Assembly: GCA_002339125.1 (NCBI GenBank)
Contig: DDJQ01000058.1
Span: 138,904 to 174,305 of the forward strand
Direction: 5' to 3'
From: Alteromonadaceae bacterium UBA2620
Lineage (GTDB): Bacteria > Pseudomonadota > Gammaproteobacteria > Enterobacterales > Alteromonadaceae
Length of the DNA stretch: 35,402 nt
Made by a program: the position numbers and the translations under genes
Notes under the pieces: model-generated
What the model saw: the letters and a program-made list of their open reading frames with translations, nothing else
Database searches by the model: none
What the model was told of the DNA's origin: nothing
In this document: piece after piece, positions 25,786-33,883 of the stretch
Layout of the letters: every line of letters begins with the position of its first letter
Numbering within the stretch: the first letter of the stretch is position 1

Positions 25786-27513
25786 GTGGCAGATAAAGCG
25801 CAAGCCAAGAAAATGGCCTATCAGATAATGACCAGCTTCGACAAGAACTATCGCTGGTTCAGCCGTGTAACCCGGGGCGCCCAGGAGCGTTTCGAAAAAG
25901 GCCAGTGGCAGCAGGCGCTGGCAGCTTCCAAAGAGCGCATCTCATTGTATGAACAAAGTCTGGCTACGGCTGTCGCTGAGTTGTACGATTTTATTATGGA
26001 TCACCGCAAAGACCGTCAGTTCTGGGAGCAGCTAAAAAAGGCCTTTGCTGTTCTGATTGAAAACCATCCCCAATACGAACTGGCAGAAACCTTTTACAAC
26101 TCGGTCATAGGTAAGGTGTTCCGGCATAAATCTATCGACAACACTATTATGTTTGTCACTTCCAGTCGCTGCTTTTTGGCTGGCCAGGACAGACATAAAG
26201 TGCTCCACAGTTTCGATACCACCACCACGGTAATGGAAATGTACGAGTCTATTTTTGCCTGCTACCGCTTTAACATTGGTTTTGAGGATCGTGCCAGGGA
26301 TATGCAACAGCTGGATGATGCACTGCGCCAGCGTCTGAGCAAAGAAGAGCTGGCCAGTGTTACCGCGGTAGAAATGCTCAAACCGGTGTTTTACCGGGGT
26401 AAAGCCGCTTATCTGGTAGGCCGGATTTGCATGCCTGAACGTACCGTTCCCTTCGTTATTGCCCTGCATACCAATGAAAATCGCCAGATCTATGTGGATG
26501 CCCTGCTCACCGAACGCCAGGATCTCAGCGTGATCTTCGGCTTCGCCCGCAGTTACTTTATGGCTGACACCCAGTTTCCCGGCGAGTTGGTGGCGTTTCT
26601 GCACGAGCTGCTGCCAAATAAAAAACAGTTTGAGCTGTTTATCGCACTGGGTCATTACAAGCACGGTAAAACGGCGTTTTATCGTAACTTCCTCGAGCAT
26701 ATGGATAATTCAGAGGATCAGTTTGAAATTGCGCCGGGGATCCGTGGCCTGGTTATGATGGTATTTCACCTGCCTTCCTATGGCGTGGTGTTTAAGATTA
26801 TTAAGGATGAGTTTGCCGAAAGTAAGAGAATTACCCGCGAACACGTTATCGACCGTTACAAGCTGGTGAAGATGTCAGATAGGGTGGGCCGTATGGCCGA
26901 TACTCACGAGTATGTAAACTTTCGCTTTCCACTCAGCCGGGTATGCCCGGCTCTGCTTGAGGAACTTCAGGATACCTGCGCATCCAGCGTGGAGTTAACC
27001 GACGATGAGCTGATCATTAAACACCTGTACATTGAGAAAAAACTCACGCCGTTAAACCTGTATTTGCAGCAGGAAACTGACCCGGATAAACTGCACAACG
27101 CCATTGATGACCTGGGTACCTGCATAAAACAAATTGCCATGGCCAATATTTTTCCCGGCGATATGCTGCATAAGAACTTTGGTATCACTAAACATGGCCG
27201 GGTGATTTTTTATGACTATGATGAAATTTGCTGGATGGATGAGCGTAATTTCCGCTCAATCCCGAAATCAGACGATCCTTATGCCTTAGATACCTTGTCG
27301 GTAGCCCCGAACGATGTATTTCCTGAACAGTTTGAACACTTCATTGTGGGTAAGCGGCCGTTTAAAGAAATGCTGAAATCCCTGCACGGCGATCTGATGA
27401 CACCAGAATACTGGCGCGATGCGCAAAAGGAAGTCTCTCAGGGCACCATCCATAATTTCACCCCCTACCCAGGCTCGCGCCGCTTCAGGCGACCAGAGCA
27501 TAGCGGGCAATAG
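25786..27513 (+). CDS. aceK: isocitrate dehydrogenase kinase/phosphatase
   Basis: AceK phosphorylates isocitrate dehydrogenase to slow the TCA cycle, and dephosphorylates it to reverse this, so carbon can enter the glyoxylate bypass. I use GTG 25786 (575 residues). A TTG at 25744 would add 14 atypical residues. The N-terminal regulatory domain is followed by the kinase ATP loop near residue 315 (IAPGIRGLVMMVFHLPSYGVVFKIIKD, here with lysine in FKIIKD). The catalytic DMLHKNFGITKHGRVIFYDYDEICW segment lies near 465. Unlike in E. coli, aceB and aceA are not next to it. Confidence 0.96.
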   Translation: MADKAQAKKMAYQIMTSFDKNYRWFSRVTRGAQERFEKGQWQQALAASKERISLYEQSLATAVAELYDFIMDHRKDRQFWEQLKKAFAVLIENHPQYELAETFYNSVIGKVFRHKSIDNTIMFVTSSRCFLAGQDRHKVLHSFDTTTTVMEMYESIFACYRFNIGFEDRARDMQQLDDALRQRLSKEELASVTAVEMLKPVFYRGKAAYLVGRICMPERTVPFVIALHTNENRQIYVDALLTERQDLSVIFGFARSYFMADTQFPGELVAFLHELLPNKKQFELFIALGHYKHGKTAFYRNFLEHMDNSEDQFEIAPGIRGLVMMVFHLPSYGVVFKIIKDEFAESKRITREHVIDRYKLVKMSDRVGRMADTHEYVNFRFPLSRVCPALLEELQDTCASSVELTDDELIIKHLYIEKKLTPLNLYLQQETDPDKLHNAIDDLGTCIKQIAMANIFPGDMLHKNFGITKHGRVIFYDYDEICWMDERNFRSIPKSDDPYALDTLSVAPNDVFPEQFEHFIVGKRPFKEMLKSLHGDLMTPEYWRDAQKEVSQGTIHNFTPYPGSRRFRRPEHSGQ

Positions 27514-27572
27514 TCGGATCCCCTGCCTCGATAGGATAGCGTCATCTAAAAAATGGCGCTGGTCATTGGTAG

Positions 27573-27962
27573 TTATAGTAGCGTTGCGAACAAGGCAACG
27601 CTAATCCCCAGTCCTGCCACAAACATGATGCTGCGCAGTTTGTCGATGTCGTACCAATAGCAAAAAAGATACACAATACGACAAACAACAAAGGCCACAG
27701 CCAGGTATACGTGGGTTGCCCCAACCGTGGTTAATGCCAGTACTGCCAAAGCCGCGGGAGCAAAATAAGTAATCGCCTCAAAACAATTATAATGTGCAGC
27801 ATTAGCCCGCGCACCAAAGCCTTCAAGAGATTGCTGCTGAGCACGTGGATGGCGGTTGTCGTAGCCACCTGAGCGCTGCATGGCCACCGCCAGTGGCACC
27901 TTAGCTAAAAATGGCATGACGCAAACCAGCATCAGGCAGAGTAAAAAGATTGTCACCGGCAT
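27573..27962 (-). CDS. MAPEG-family membrane protein
   Basis: A 129-residue protein with four hydrophobic segments, the usual MAPEG (microsomal glutathione S-transferase-like) layout. The signature lies in RANAAHYNCFEAITYFAPAAL near residue 55, with the NxxE-type core, followed by FVVCRIVYLFCYWYDIDKLRS near 92. Bacterial members may conjugate glutathione to hydrophobic compounds, but the substrate is unknown. An AGGAGG site precedes the ATG. It follows the DUF3833 gene by 27 bases and may be in the same operon. Confidence 0.88.
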   Translation of the reverse strand: MPVTIFLLCLMLVCVMPFLAKVPLAVAMQRSGGYDNRHPRAQQQSLEGFGARANAAHYNCFEAITYFAPAALAVLALTTVGATHVYLAVAFVVCRIVYLFCYWYDIDKLRSIMFVAGLGISVALFATLL

Positions 27963-27989
27963 TCCTCCTTTTCTGGTGTCAGACTAACG

Positions 27990-28526
27990 TTATTGTTGTT
28001 GCATAAATATCGTGACTTCGGCCATAACCAGACCAAACTTTTTCACATAAGAGCGGTTCATCAGAGTGCCGTCGCCCATGGCCCAGAACCAATCGTCAAA
28101 CGCCACCTGATAAGTAGTATCGTCTACCGGTAGGTCCATTTCGTATTGAAAGTTAAAAGCATTACCGTACGACGTGCCCGTTGCCACACCCAGAATATCC
28201 CCGGCCCGGCCTTCATAAACACCGTTACCGGTTGGCGTTATCCGCCAGGTACGTTGCATTGGCCCCTCACCCACCTCGTAGTTGAACGATTCGTCAAGCA
28301 CCAGGGTGTCGCCATCCATACTGCCTTTAATGTCTACCGTGAAGCGCTGCACAACATCACCGGAGCGGTTCTGAACAATGCCCCAGGCCTTCACATCGCC
28401 CACAAAAAACGCTTCCAGTGACAACGGCGGTGTGGTTTGCTGATACTTGCTGCCATCAATGGAGGCACTGCACCCAGCCAGTATAAAAACTAACAGCCCT
28501 AAAACCCAAATACGAAACATATTCAT
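27990..28526 (-). CDS. DUF3833 family lipoprotein
   Basis: 178 residues with a lipoprotein signal (lipobox LAGC, Cys about residue 19). The body matches DUF3833, with LEAFFVGDVKAWGIVQNRSG near 37, a beta-rich middle, and VAFDDWFWAMGDGTLMNRSY near 143. It is predicted to be an outer- or inner-membrane-anchored periplasmic protein with a lipocalin-like beta sheet. Function is unknown. Its start overlaps the stop of the chalcone-isomerase-like gene by 4 bases (ATGA). In related bacteria such genes cluster with MAPEG-like and cyclopropane-fatty-acid genes, suggesting a lipid role. Confidence 0.87.
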   Translation of the reverse strand: MNMFRIWVLGLLVFILAGCSASIDGSKYQQTTPPLSLEAFFVGDVKAWGIVQNRSGDVVQRFTVDIKGSMDGDTLVLDESFNYEVGEGPMQRTWRITPTGNGVYEGRAGDILGVATGTSYGNAFNFQYEMDLPVDDTTYQVAFDDWFWAMGDGTLMNRSYVKKFGLVMAEVTIFMQQQ

Positions 28527-29056
28527 TCCTCCAACTCCAGTAATTTTGCTCTGAATTCAGGCTCGGTGGTTTGTGGGCCAAGCCAGATATTAAAAAACCA
28601 TTCGCCAAAAGCCGGGTCCTCTACTTCGCCCACCAGCTCATCGTTGTGAAAAAAGCGGGTGACGCCGGCACTGGTTTTAATGCCGGTTATAGTGTCCTGC
28701 TCTTTTACATCCGGGAAAATCTGCTGCATCGTACTCTGCCAACGATCAATGCGGGATTTGTCCGACAGCCCTTGTTCGCGCATTTCTTTAATCGAACGCT
28801 CGGCGATGTCTTCACCCTCAAAATCGCGCAGGTAGGTAAGCGCCAAAGCAAAAGATTCCTGTGGCTGCCATTTTCCCTGCGGGGCAAACAAGCGTGCGTC
28901 ATAAACGTCCCAGAACAAATACGAGTAGCGGGCCTCACCCACTTTGGCTGCGCCGGGTATCGCTGAGGTAACCAATTCCGGTACGCTGCTGGCCTGTGCG
29001 GTATAACTCAAAATGAAACATGTCAGGGCGCCTAGCCTCTGTAGATAACTTTTCAT
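28523..29056 (-). CDS. chalcone isomerase-like periplasmic protein
   Basis: 177 residues with a cleavable signal peptide (LGALTCFILSYTAQASS, cleavage near residue 22). The mature part has the chalcone-isomerase-like core: KVGEARYSYLFWDVYDARLFAP near residue 37, FALALTYLRDFEGEDIAERS near 68 and FHNDELVGEVEDPAFGEWFFNIWLG near 136. Bacterial members are not flavonoid enzymes. The fold binds fatty acids or similar ligands, so a lipid-related role is plausible. It is coupled by ATGA overlap to the DUF3833 gene. Confidence 0.87.
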   Translation of the reverse strand: MKSYLQRLGALTCFILSYTAQASSVPELVTSAIPGAAKVGEARYSYLFWDVYDARLFAPQGKWQPQESFALALTYLRDFEGEDIAERSIKEMREQGLSDKSRIDRWQSTMQQIFPDVKEQDTITGIKTSAGVTRFFHNDELVGEVEDPAFGEWFFNIWLGPQTTEPEFRAKLLELEE

Positions 29057-29143
29057 AAATACTCCGAAAAATCTGATACTGCTTATACCGCGCCAACCAC
29101 ATTCGTGATCACATTGGCAACCTAGCGGCGATTGATTTTTGTA

Positions 29144-30145
29144 ATGGCTGGAATTACCCTGCCCTTTTCGTTACTGATAGCAATAGCCAACATGACTCCC
29201 GAGCATCTGCAAAAGCAGTTAGGACTCAGTCTGCCTTCTTCTTTACAGCGTTTTACCCCAGACTGGCCGGGCGCAGAGCGAGTAACGCTGTGGGTGAAAC
29301 GCGATGACCTTATCCACCCGATTATTTCGGGTAATAAATGGCGCAAGCTGAGTCAGTTGCTGGCAGACAACGCTGCTACAACACAACATATTGTGAGTTT
29401 TGGTGGGGGATTCTCTAATCACCTGCACGCCCTTGGCTGGTGCTGTTATCAACTGGGTATTGAGTTTACGGCGCTGATCAGAGGTAACTATGGCGCATCG
29501 CCAACGCCGATGCTGACCGATCTGAGTCGCTGGCAGGCCAATATCCGCTACCTGACAAAACTGGAATACAAGCAACGTGATGAGCCTGAATTCTTAGCAA
29601 GCCTGAGCAAACAATATCCCCGCGCTCTTATCATTCCCGAAGGTGGTAGTCAGCAGGCTGCGCTGGCGGGAGTTCAATCCATGCTTACGGAATGTCAGAT
29701 TCCCTTTGATAAGATTATTACGCCTGTTGCAAGTGGCGCGACTATGGCCGGGTTAATAAATGGGGCAGGAATAATTAATGAAGCAGGAATGCTTAGCGGC
29801 GTCAGCGCCAGGCAGCAGGTATTGGGTATTGCAGTTCTTAATGGGGTTGGGTATCTTGAGGATCTGGTAGCTCGATTTTTACCCGCTAAATCAAACCGCG
29901 ACTGGCAGATTCTGCATCAGTACCACCACGGTGGTTATGCCCGCACCTCGCCGGCATTACTGACTTTATGTGAAGAAATGCAGCAGGCGTATGCGATCCC
30001 GGTAGAACCTGTTTATTCAGGCAAAGTATTTTATGCCGTAAAAGCATTGCTGGCCCAAGGCGCCTTTGCGGCCGGCGAGCAGGTTATCATTGTGCACACC
30101 GGCGGGCTACAGGGGGCCCGAACTGATCCTGACAGCCATTCGTAA
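29144..30145 (+). CDS. ACC deaminase / D-cysteine desulfhydrase-like PLP enzyme
   Basis: A fold-type II PLP enzyme of about 334 residues. The PLP lysine sits in the SGNKWRKLSQLL segment near residue 65, followed by FGGGFSNHLHALG near 88 and the PLP-phosphate loop in ITPVASGATMAGL near 195. VIIVHTGGLQGA ends the protein. The family includes 1-aminocyclopropane-1-carboxylate deaminase and D-cysteine desulfhydrase, and I cannot tell which substrate is used. The start is uncertain: TTG 29132, ATG 29144 or ATG 29192 all lack a good ribosome site, and homologues suggest the last. It stands divergent from the chalcone-isomerase-like gene. Confidence 0.85.
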   Translation: MAGITLPFSLLIAIANMTPEHLQKQLGLSLPSSLQRFTPDWPGAERVTLWVKRDDLIHPIISGNKWRKLSQLLADNAATTQHIVSFGGGFSNHLHALGWCCYQLGIEFTALIRGNYGASPTPMLTDLSRWQANIRYLTKLEYKQRDEPEFLASLSKQYPRALIIPEGGSQQAALAGVQSMLTECQIPFDKIITPVASGATMAGLINGAGIINEAGMLSGVSARQQVLGIAVLNGVGYLEDLVARFLPAKSNRDWQILHQYHHGGYARTSPALLTLCEEMQQAYAIPVEPVYSGKVFYAVKALLAQGAFAAGEQVIIVHTGGLQGARTDPDSHS

Positions 30146-30186
30146 CGTTACCAACTAAGAGCATCAAAAACTAACAGGGAGACTAC

Positions 30187-30594
30187 ATGAGTGACAACCA
30201 CACCGTTTTTTCACGTCCCAGCCAGTTGTTAATCGACCGCTCGTTAACCCTGTGTAAATCGCTACTGCGAATGGAAAACTCCTTTTATCCCTTTGCAGCG
30301 ATTTATGAAAACGGTCGCATAGGCTGTTTATTCAGTGAAGACTTTGGCGTAGAGAATCCCGGTGAGATGCAAATTCTTGAGCATCTGCAATGGCGCATTA
30401 TCGACAACATTACCGACAACGATGCCTACGCGACGTTAGTGTACGCGGCACAAATTGAAATTAATGAGCAGGAAGCCCAGGACGCCATTGTGATTACACT
30501 GTGCGAACCCAACCGTCCTGAACGTTCGGTGGTCTATCCTTATTATCGACAAAACCAGCGCGTCATCCTTGCACCGCCACTGGTCGAAAAGTAA
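30187..30594 (+). CDS. uncharacterised 135-residue soluble protein
   Basis: ATG at 30187 follows CAGGGAGA with good spacing, 41 bases after the PLP-enzyme gene. The product is acidic, without membrane segments or a signal peptide. Recognisable pieces are FYPFAAIYENGRIGCLFSED near residue 33, AYATLVYAAQIEINEQEAQD near 81 and IVITLCEPNRPERSVVYPYY near 100. The pattern of strands suggests a compact alpha/beta fold. I do not recognise the family. Codon use resembles that of its neighbours, so it is likely a resident gene. Confidence 0.75.
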   Translation: MSDNHTVFSRPSQLLIDRSLTLCKSLLRMENSFYPFAAIYENGRIGCLFSEDFGVENPGEMQILEHLQWRIIDNITDNDAYATLVYAAQIEINEQEAQDAIVITLCEPNRPERSVVYPYYRQNQRVILAPPLVEK

Positions 30595-30706
30595 TCATCA
30601 TCTATAATTTTACAGCGCGGCAGACAGTCAACTTTGCTTGCCTATTTTGTGCCGTCTGATAGCATTCAACGCAAATTTTAAATCCATTACAAAAGGGATA
30701 AAGACT

Positions 30707-31909
30707 ATGTCTCGTGTTCTGATTATCGGCGCTGGTGGCGTAGCGGCAGTTACCGTAAAAAAATGTGCTCGCCTGCCTGAGTACTTCGACGAAATTTACC
30801 TGGCCAGCCGCACTGTTTCCAAGTGTGAAGCACTTCAGCAGGAAGTAGGTATCGACCGCGTGAAAGGCGTTTTCGCCGTTGATGCTGACGATGCAAAAGC
30901 CGTTGAAGCGTTAATTAATGAAGTTAACCCGGATCTGGTGGTTAACCTGGCGCTGCCGTATCAGGATCTACCCATCATGGATGCCTGTCTGGCCACCAAA
31001 ACTGATTACCTCGATACCGCTAACTATGAGCCTAAAGATGTTGCCAAATTTGAATACAGCTGGCAGTGGGCTTATCAGGATAAATTTAAAGATGCCGGTA
31101 TTATGGCACTGCTCGGCAGTGGTTTCGATCCGGGCGTAACCAACGTTTACACTGCCTATGCCGCGAAGCACTATTTCGACGAAATCCACTATCTGGACAT
31201 TGTCGACTGTAACGGCGGCGATCACGGCCAGGCCTTTGCCACTAACTTTAACCCTGAAATCAACATCCGCGAAATCACGCAGCGCGGCCGTTTCTGGGAA
31301 GACGGCGAGTGGAAAGAAACCGATCCGCTGAGCGTACGTGAAGATCTGGATTATCAGAACATTGGTGTTCGTGCGTCTTACCTGATGTTCCATGAAGAGC
31401 TGGAGTCTATTGTTAAACACTTCCCGTCATTGAAACGCGCTCGTTTCTGGATGACCTTCGGCGATGCTTATCTTAACCATCTGCGGGTATTGGAAGGCAT
31501 TGGTATGACCAGCATCGAGCCGGTGGAATTCCAGGGTCAGCAAATTGTTCCGCTTGAGTTCTTAAAAGCGGTATTGCCTAACCCGGGCTCACTGGCCGAA
31601 GGCTACACCGGTATGACCTGTATCGGTACTTATATTACGGGTATCAAAGACGGCAAAGAAAAAACCATCTTCATCTATAACAACTGCGACCACGCGGTAT
31701 GTAACGAAGAGGTGGGTGCTCAGGCTGTCTCTTACACTACCGGTGTACCGGCCATGATTGGCGCGATGATGATGCTACAGGGTAAATGGCATAAGCCAGG
31801 TGTTTGGAATATGGAACAATTTGATCCGGATCCGTTTATGGAAGAGCTCAACAAACACGGCTTGCCGTGGCATGTGCTCGAATGCGATAGCAGCCCATTC
31901 AGCAAATAA
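30707..31909 (+). CDS. carboxynorspermidine synthase (saccharopine dehydrogenase-like)
   Basis: The enzyme (CASDH) condenses aspartate semialdehyde with a diamine using NADPH. With putrescine this yields carboxyspermidine, with diaminopropane carboxynorspermidine. I start at ATG 30707 (AAAAGGGA upstream, 400 residues). An extension to 30638 has no ribosome site. The Rossmann motif SRVLIIGAGGVAAVTVKKC opens the protein, DTANYEPKDVAKFEY lies near 105, and the signature GSGFDPGVTNVYTAYAAKHY near 137 is shared by the saccharopine dehydrogenase superfamily. The decarboxylase gene follows directly, which supports the polyamine role. Confidence 0.92.
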   Translation: MSRVLIIGAGGVAAVTVKKCARLPEYFDEIYLASRTVSKCEALQQEVGIDRVKGVFAVDADDAKAVEALINEVNPDLVVNLALPYQDLPIMDACLATKTDYLDTANYEPKDVAKFEYSWQWAYQDKFKDAGIMALLGSGFDPGVTNVYTAYAAKHYFDEIHYLDIVDCNGGDHGQAFATNFNPEINIREITQRGRFWEDGEWKETDPLSVREDLDYQNIGVRASYLMFHEELESIVKHFPSLKRARFWMTFGDAYLNHLRVLEGIGMTSIEPVEFQGQQIVPLEFLKAVLPNPGSLAEGYTGMTCIGTYITGIKDGKEKTIFIYNNCDHAVCNEEVGAQAVSYTTGVPAMIGAMMMLQGKWHKPGVWNMEQFDPDPFMEELNKHGLPWHVLECDSSPFSK

Positions 31910-31931
31910 CGGTATTGACGGAGACGACGGC

Positions 31932-33062
31932 GTGACCGATTTAACCCAACGCACTGATATTCCCTCCCCGTGCTACGTGCTGGAGGAAGCGAAGCTGGTT
32001 AACAACCTGGAACTGATGAAACGCGTACAGGATGAATCCGGCGCCAGAATTATTCTGGCCCTTAAAGGATTTTCCATGTGGTCTGTGTTTGACATCGTAA
32101 AACAGTACCTCCATGGCGCTACCGCCAGTTCGGTGTGGGAAGCCAGACTCGCCAATGAAATGGGCAAGGAGGTGCATGCCTACGCACCGGCTTACAAAGC
32201 CAAAGACATTGCGGAACTGGCCGGGCTGGTCAATCATCTGTCGTTTAACAGTCTTACCCAATGGCAGGCGTATAAGGATGCTTTGCCTGGTGTTTCGCTG
32301 GGCTTGCGCATTAATCCCGAGCATCAGGAAGCAGACACGCCGTTATACGATCCGGCTGCACCGGGTTCGCGCCTTGGGATCCGCGCCAGCGAACTGGACG
32401 GTATCGATTTAAGCGGGATCGAAGGGTTTCATTGCCACAACCTCTGTGAGTGCGACTCTTACGCAACGGCTCGCACCCTCGAAGCCATCGAGCAGCGCTT
32501 TGGTAAATGGCTGGATCAGCTAAAATGGTTAAATTTAGGCGGCGGGCATCTGATGACCCGCGCCGGCTATGATGTTGATCATCTGATAAGTACCCTGAAA
32601 ACGTTTAAAGCCAAATACCCGCATCTGGATGTGATCCTCGAACCGGGCTCTGCAGTGGCCTGGCAAACCGGGCCACTGATTGCCGAAGTAGTGGATATCG
32701 TCAACAACGATGGGCCCATTGCGCTGCTGGATATATCTGCCACCGCGCATATGCCGGACGTTCTGGAAATGCCTTATCGCCCGACGATATTGCACGGCGG
32801 TCAACCCGGAGAACTGGGTCATGACATCAAGCTTGGCGGCAACTCCTGCCTGGCAGGTGATGTGATAGACACCTACAGTTTTGCCGAGCCACTGGCTATC
32901 GGAACGCGACTGCAGTTTGAAGACATGATGCATTACACCATGGTGAAAACCACGTTCTTTAACGGTGTGGAGCACCCGGCTATTGGCATTTTACGCTCCA
33001 ATGGGGATTTTGAATTAGTCCGTCAATTCCATTACGATGATTTTAAAGCGCGCTTATCCTAA
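31932..33062 (+). CDS. nspC: carboxynorspermidine decarboxylase
   Basis: NspC (CANSDC) decarboxylates carboxyspermidine or carboxynorspermidine to spermidine or norspermidine. The start is GTG 31932, with GGAG 8 bases upstream, giving 376 residues as in Vibrio. An earlier in-frame start would overlap the synthase gene by 110 bases. It is a fold-type III PLP enzyme. The PLP lysine is in ILALKGFSMWSVF near residue 40, the glycine loop in LNLGGGHLMTR near 202, and EPGSAVAWQTGPLIAEV lies near 237. Active-site CLAGD lies near 310. It is 22 bases after the synthase gene. Confidence 0.96.
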   Translation: MTDLTQRTDIPSPCYVLEEAKLVNNLELMKRVQDESGARIILALKGFSMWSVFDIVKQYLHGATASSVWEARLANEMGKEVHAYAPAYKAKDIAELAGLVNHLSFNSLTQWQAYKDALPGVSLGLRINPEHQEADTPLYDPAAPGSRLGIRASELDGIDLSGIEGFHCHNLCECDSYATARTLEAIEQRFGKWLDQLKWLNLGGGHLMTRAGYDVDHLISTLKTFKAKYPHLDVILEPGSAVAWQTGPLIAEVVDIVNNDGPIALLDISATAHMPDVLEMPYRPTILHGGQPGELGHDIKLGGNSCLAGDVIDTYSFAEPLAIGTRLQFEDMMHYTMVKTTFFNGVEHPAIGILRSNGDFELVRQFHYDDFKARLS

Positions 33063-33070
33063 GCGCGTTT
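33046..33070 (+). terminator. hairpin overlapping the nspC stop
   Basis: AAGCGCGCTTA (33046-33056) pairs with TAAGCGCGTTT (33060-33070) with one G-T pair and a 3-base loop. The stop codon TAA is part of the 3' arm. Only three T's follow. It marks the end of the core operon, just before the integron array. Confidence 0.6.
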
Positions 33071-33108
33071 CCATCACTCCGATTTTAACGCCTTGTAAGC
33101 TTTCATCA

Positions 33109-33215
33109 ATCTAACGCCCTAAATTGGCGCCACCAACGCGTGGGCTATATTGCGAAGCGCCCCGCGTGTTTGTGTCCCTGAGAGCGAGGTAAGTGCCTTA
33201 ATTTTATTGTTAGCT
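33109..33215 (-). repeat. attC-like integron recombination site 1
   Basis: Read on the minus strand it runs from AGCTAAC to GTTAGAT (fits GTTRRRY) over 107 bp. The outer boxes CTAAC/GTTAG are complementary. Inner arms AAATT-GGC and GCC-TT-AATTT also pair. The middle holds an imperfect stem including ACGCG/CGCGT and shares its layout with site 3 (GTTTTTGTCCC-like arm). It starts 47 bases after nspC and marks the edge of the array. Confidence 0.75.
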
Positions 33216-33223
33216 GCCACCTA

Positions 33224-33490
33224 CTAGTAATGGTAACGACACGAGATAACCGTAATTGCTATATCGTCTACCGCATATACCAAACGGTTAGTATCATCTA
33301 TTCTGCGGGACCAGAAACCTGAAAGATTTTCTTTAAGAGGTTCCGGCTTTCCAATTCCATCAAATGGAGCGCGCTTAACATCGGAAATCAACTTATTGAT
33401 ACGTTTCAAGGTTTTCTTGTCTTGAGTCTGCCAATATACGTAACTATTCCAAGCTTCATCAGTCCATGATAACAGCCTGTTACTCATCAA
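33224..33490 (-). CDS. yoeB: YoeB-type mRNA interferase toxin
   Basis: YoeB is a ribosome-dependent RNase that cuts mRNA at the A site when its antitoxin is lost. The 88-residue protein matches E. coli YoeB along its length: AWNSYVYWQTQDKKTLKRIN, then GKPEPLKENLSGFWSRRID and the C-terminal CRYHY. The catalytic positions are visible as Glu50, Arg69 and His87, each shifted by 4 from E. coli Glu46, Arg65 and His83. It overlaps the end of yefM by 11 bases. The pair lies between two attC-like sites and forms one integron cassette, a common home for toxin-antitoxin pairs. Confidence 0.96.
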   Translation of the reverse strand: MMSNRLLSWTDEAWNSYVYWQTQDKKTLKRINKLISDVKRAPFDGIGKPEPLKENLSGFWSRRIDDTNRLVYAVDDIAITVISCRYHY

Positions 33491-33734
33491 TAAGTTCTCG
33501 CTGGGTCGTTTTTGCTGCTTTATACTGTGCTATTGAACGATTTAAGTGTTCCACGTTCGCTGGAGAACGAAGTAGATGAACGGTTTCCATAAGGCTGTTG
33601 TAGTAATCTAATGACATTACAACAGCATCTTCAGAGTCACGACGAGTAATTACGGTAGTATCTGCATCGTTGATTACATTGTCCAACACGGCTTTTAGAC
33701 CATTTCGTGCTTCGGTAAAAGAGACAATTCTCAT
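33480..33734 (-). CDS. yefM: YefM-type antitoxin
   Basis: YefM (Phd/YefM family) binds and neutralises YoeB and represses its own operon. I start at ATG 33734 (MRIVSFTEARNGLKAVLDNV), behind a GGGG site, for 84 residues. The 4-residue-longer GTG start does not fit the family. The N-terminal DNA-binding half shows TTVITRRDSEDAVVMSLDYYNSL near residue 27, then the toxin-binding part with LLRSPANVEHLNRSIAQYK. The frame overlaps yoeB. A palindromic TGTACA operator lies over its promoter. Confidence 0.96.
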   Translation of the reverse strand: MRIVSFTEARNGLKAVLDNVINDADTTVITRRDSEDAVVMSLDYYNSLMETVHLLRSPANVEHLNRSIAQYKAAKTTQRELIDE

Positions 33735-33747
33735 TTTGCACCCCACT

Positions 33748-33794
33748 TGTACATTATATAGGACAAGTCTAGATCGAAAATGAGCACATGTACA
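33748..33794 (-). promoter_or_regulatory. yefM-yoeB promoter and autoregulatory operator
   Basis: A -10 TATAAT on the minus strand (33753-33758) overlaps a TGTACA core (33748-33753), and a second TGTACA lies at 33789-33794. YefM proteins are known to bind palindromes with a TGTACA core. The -35 is poor. Confidence 0.6.
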
Positions 33795-33821
33795 GGATAT
33801 TGTGCATTACTGCGCGGTGAT

Positions 33822-33883
33822 AGCTAACGCTTTAAACAGCGGAAAACGTGAGCGAAGCGAGAGCCTTTAGTGGCTTGTTAGAC
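33822..33883 (-). repeat. attC-like integron recombination site 2
   Basis: On the minus strand it runs from GTCTAAC (fits RYYYAAC exactly) followed by AAGCC, through a 62-bp core, to AAAGC-GTTAGCT. CTAAC/GTTAG outer boxes are complementary. It separates the yefM-yoeB cassette from the IS remnant. Confidence 0.8.

Noticed and set aside
26032..26700. 222-codon open frame on the minus strand inside aceK
   Set aside because: It is antisense to a clear aceK gene, has no ribosome site and matches no family; it arises from codon bias of the real gene.
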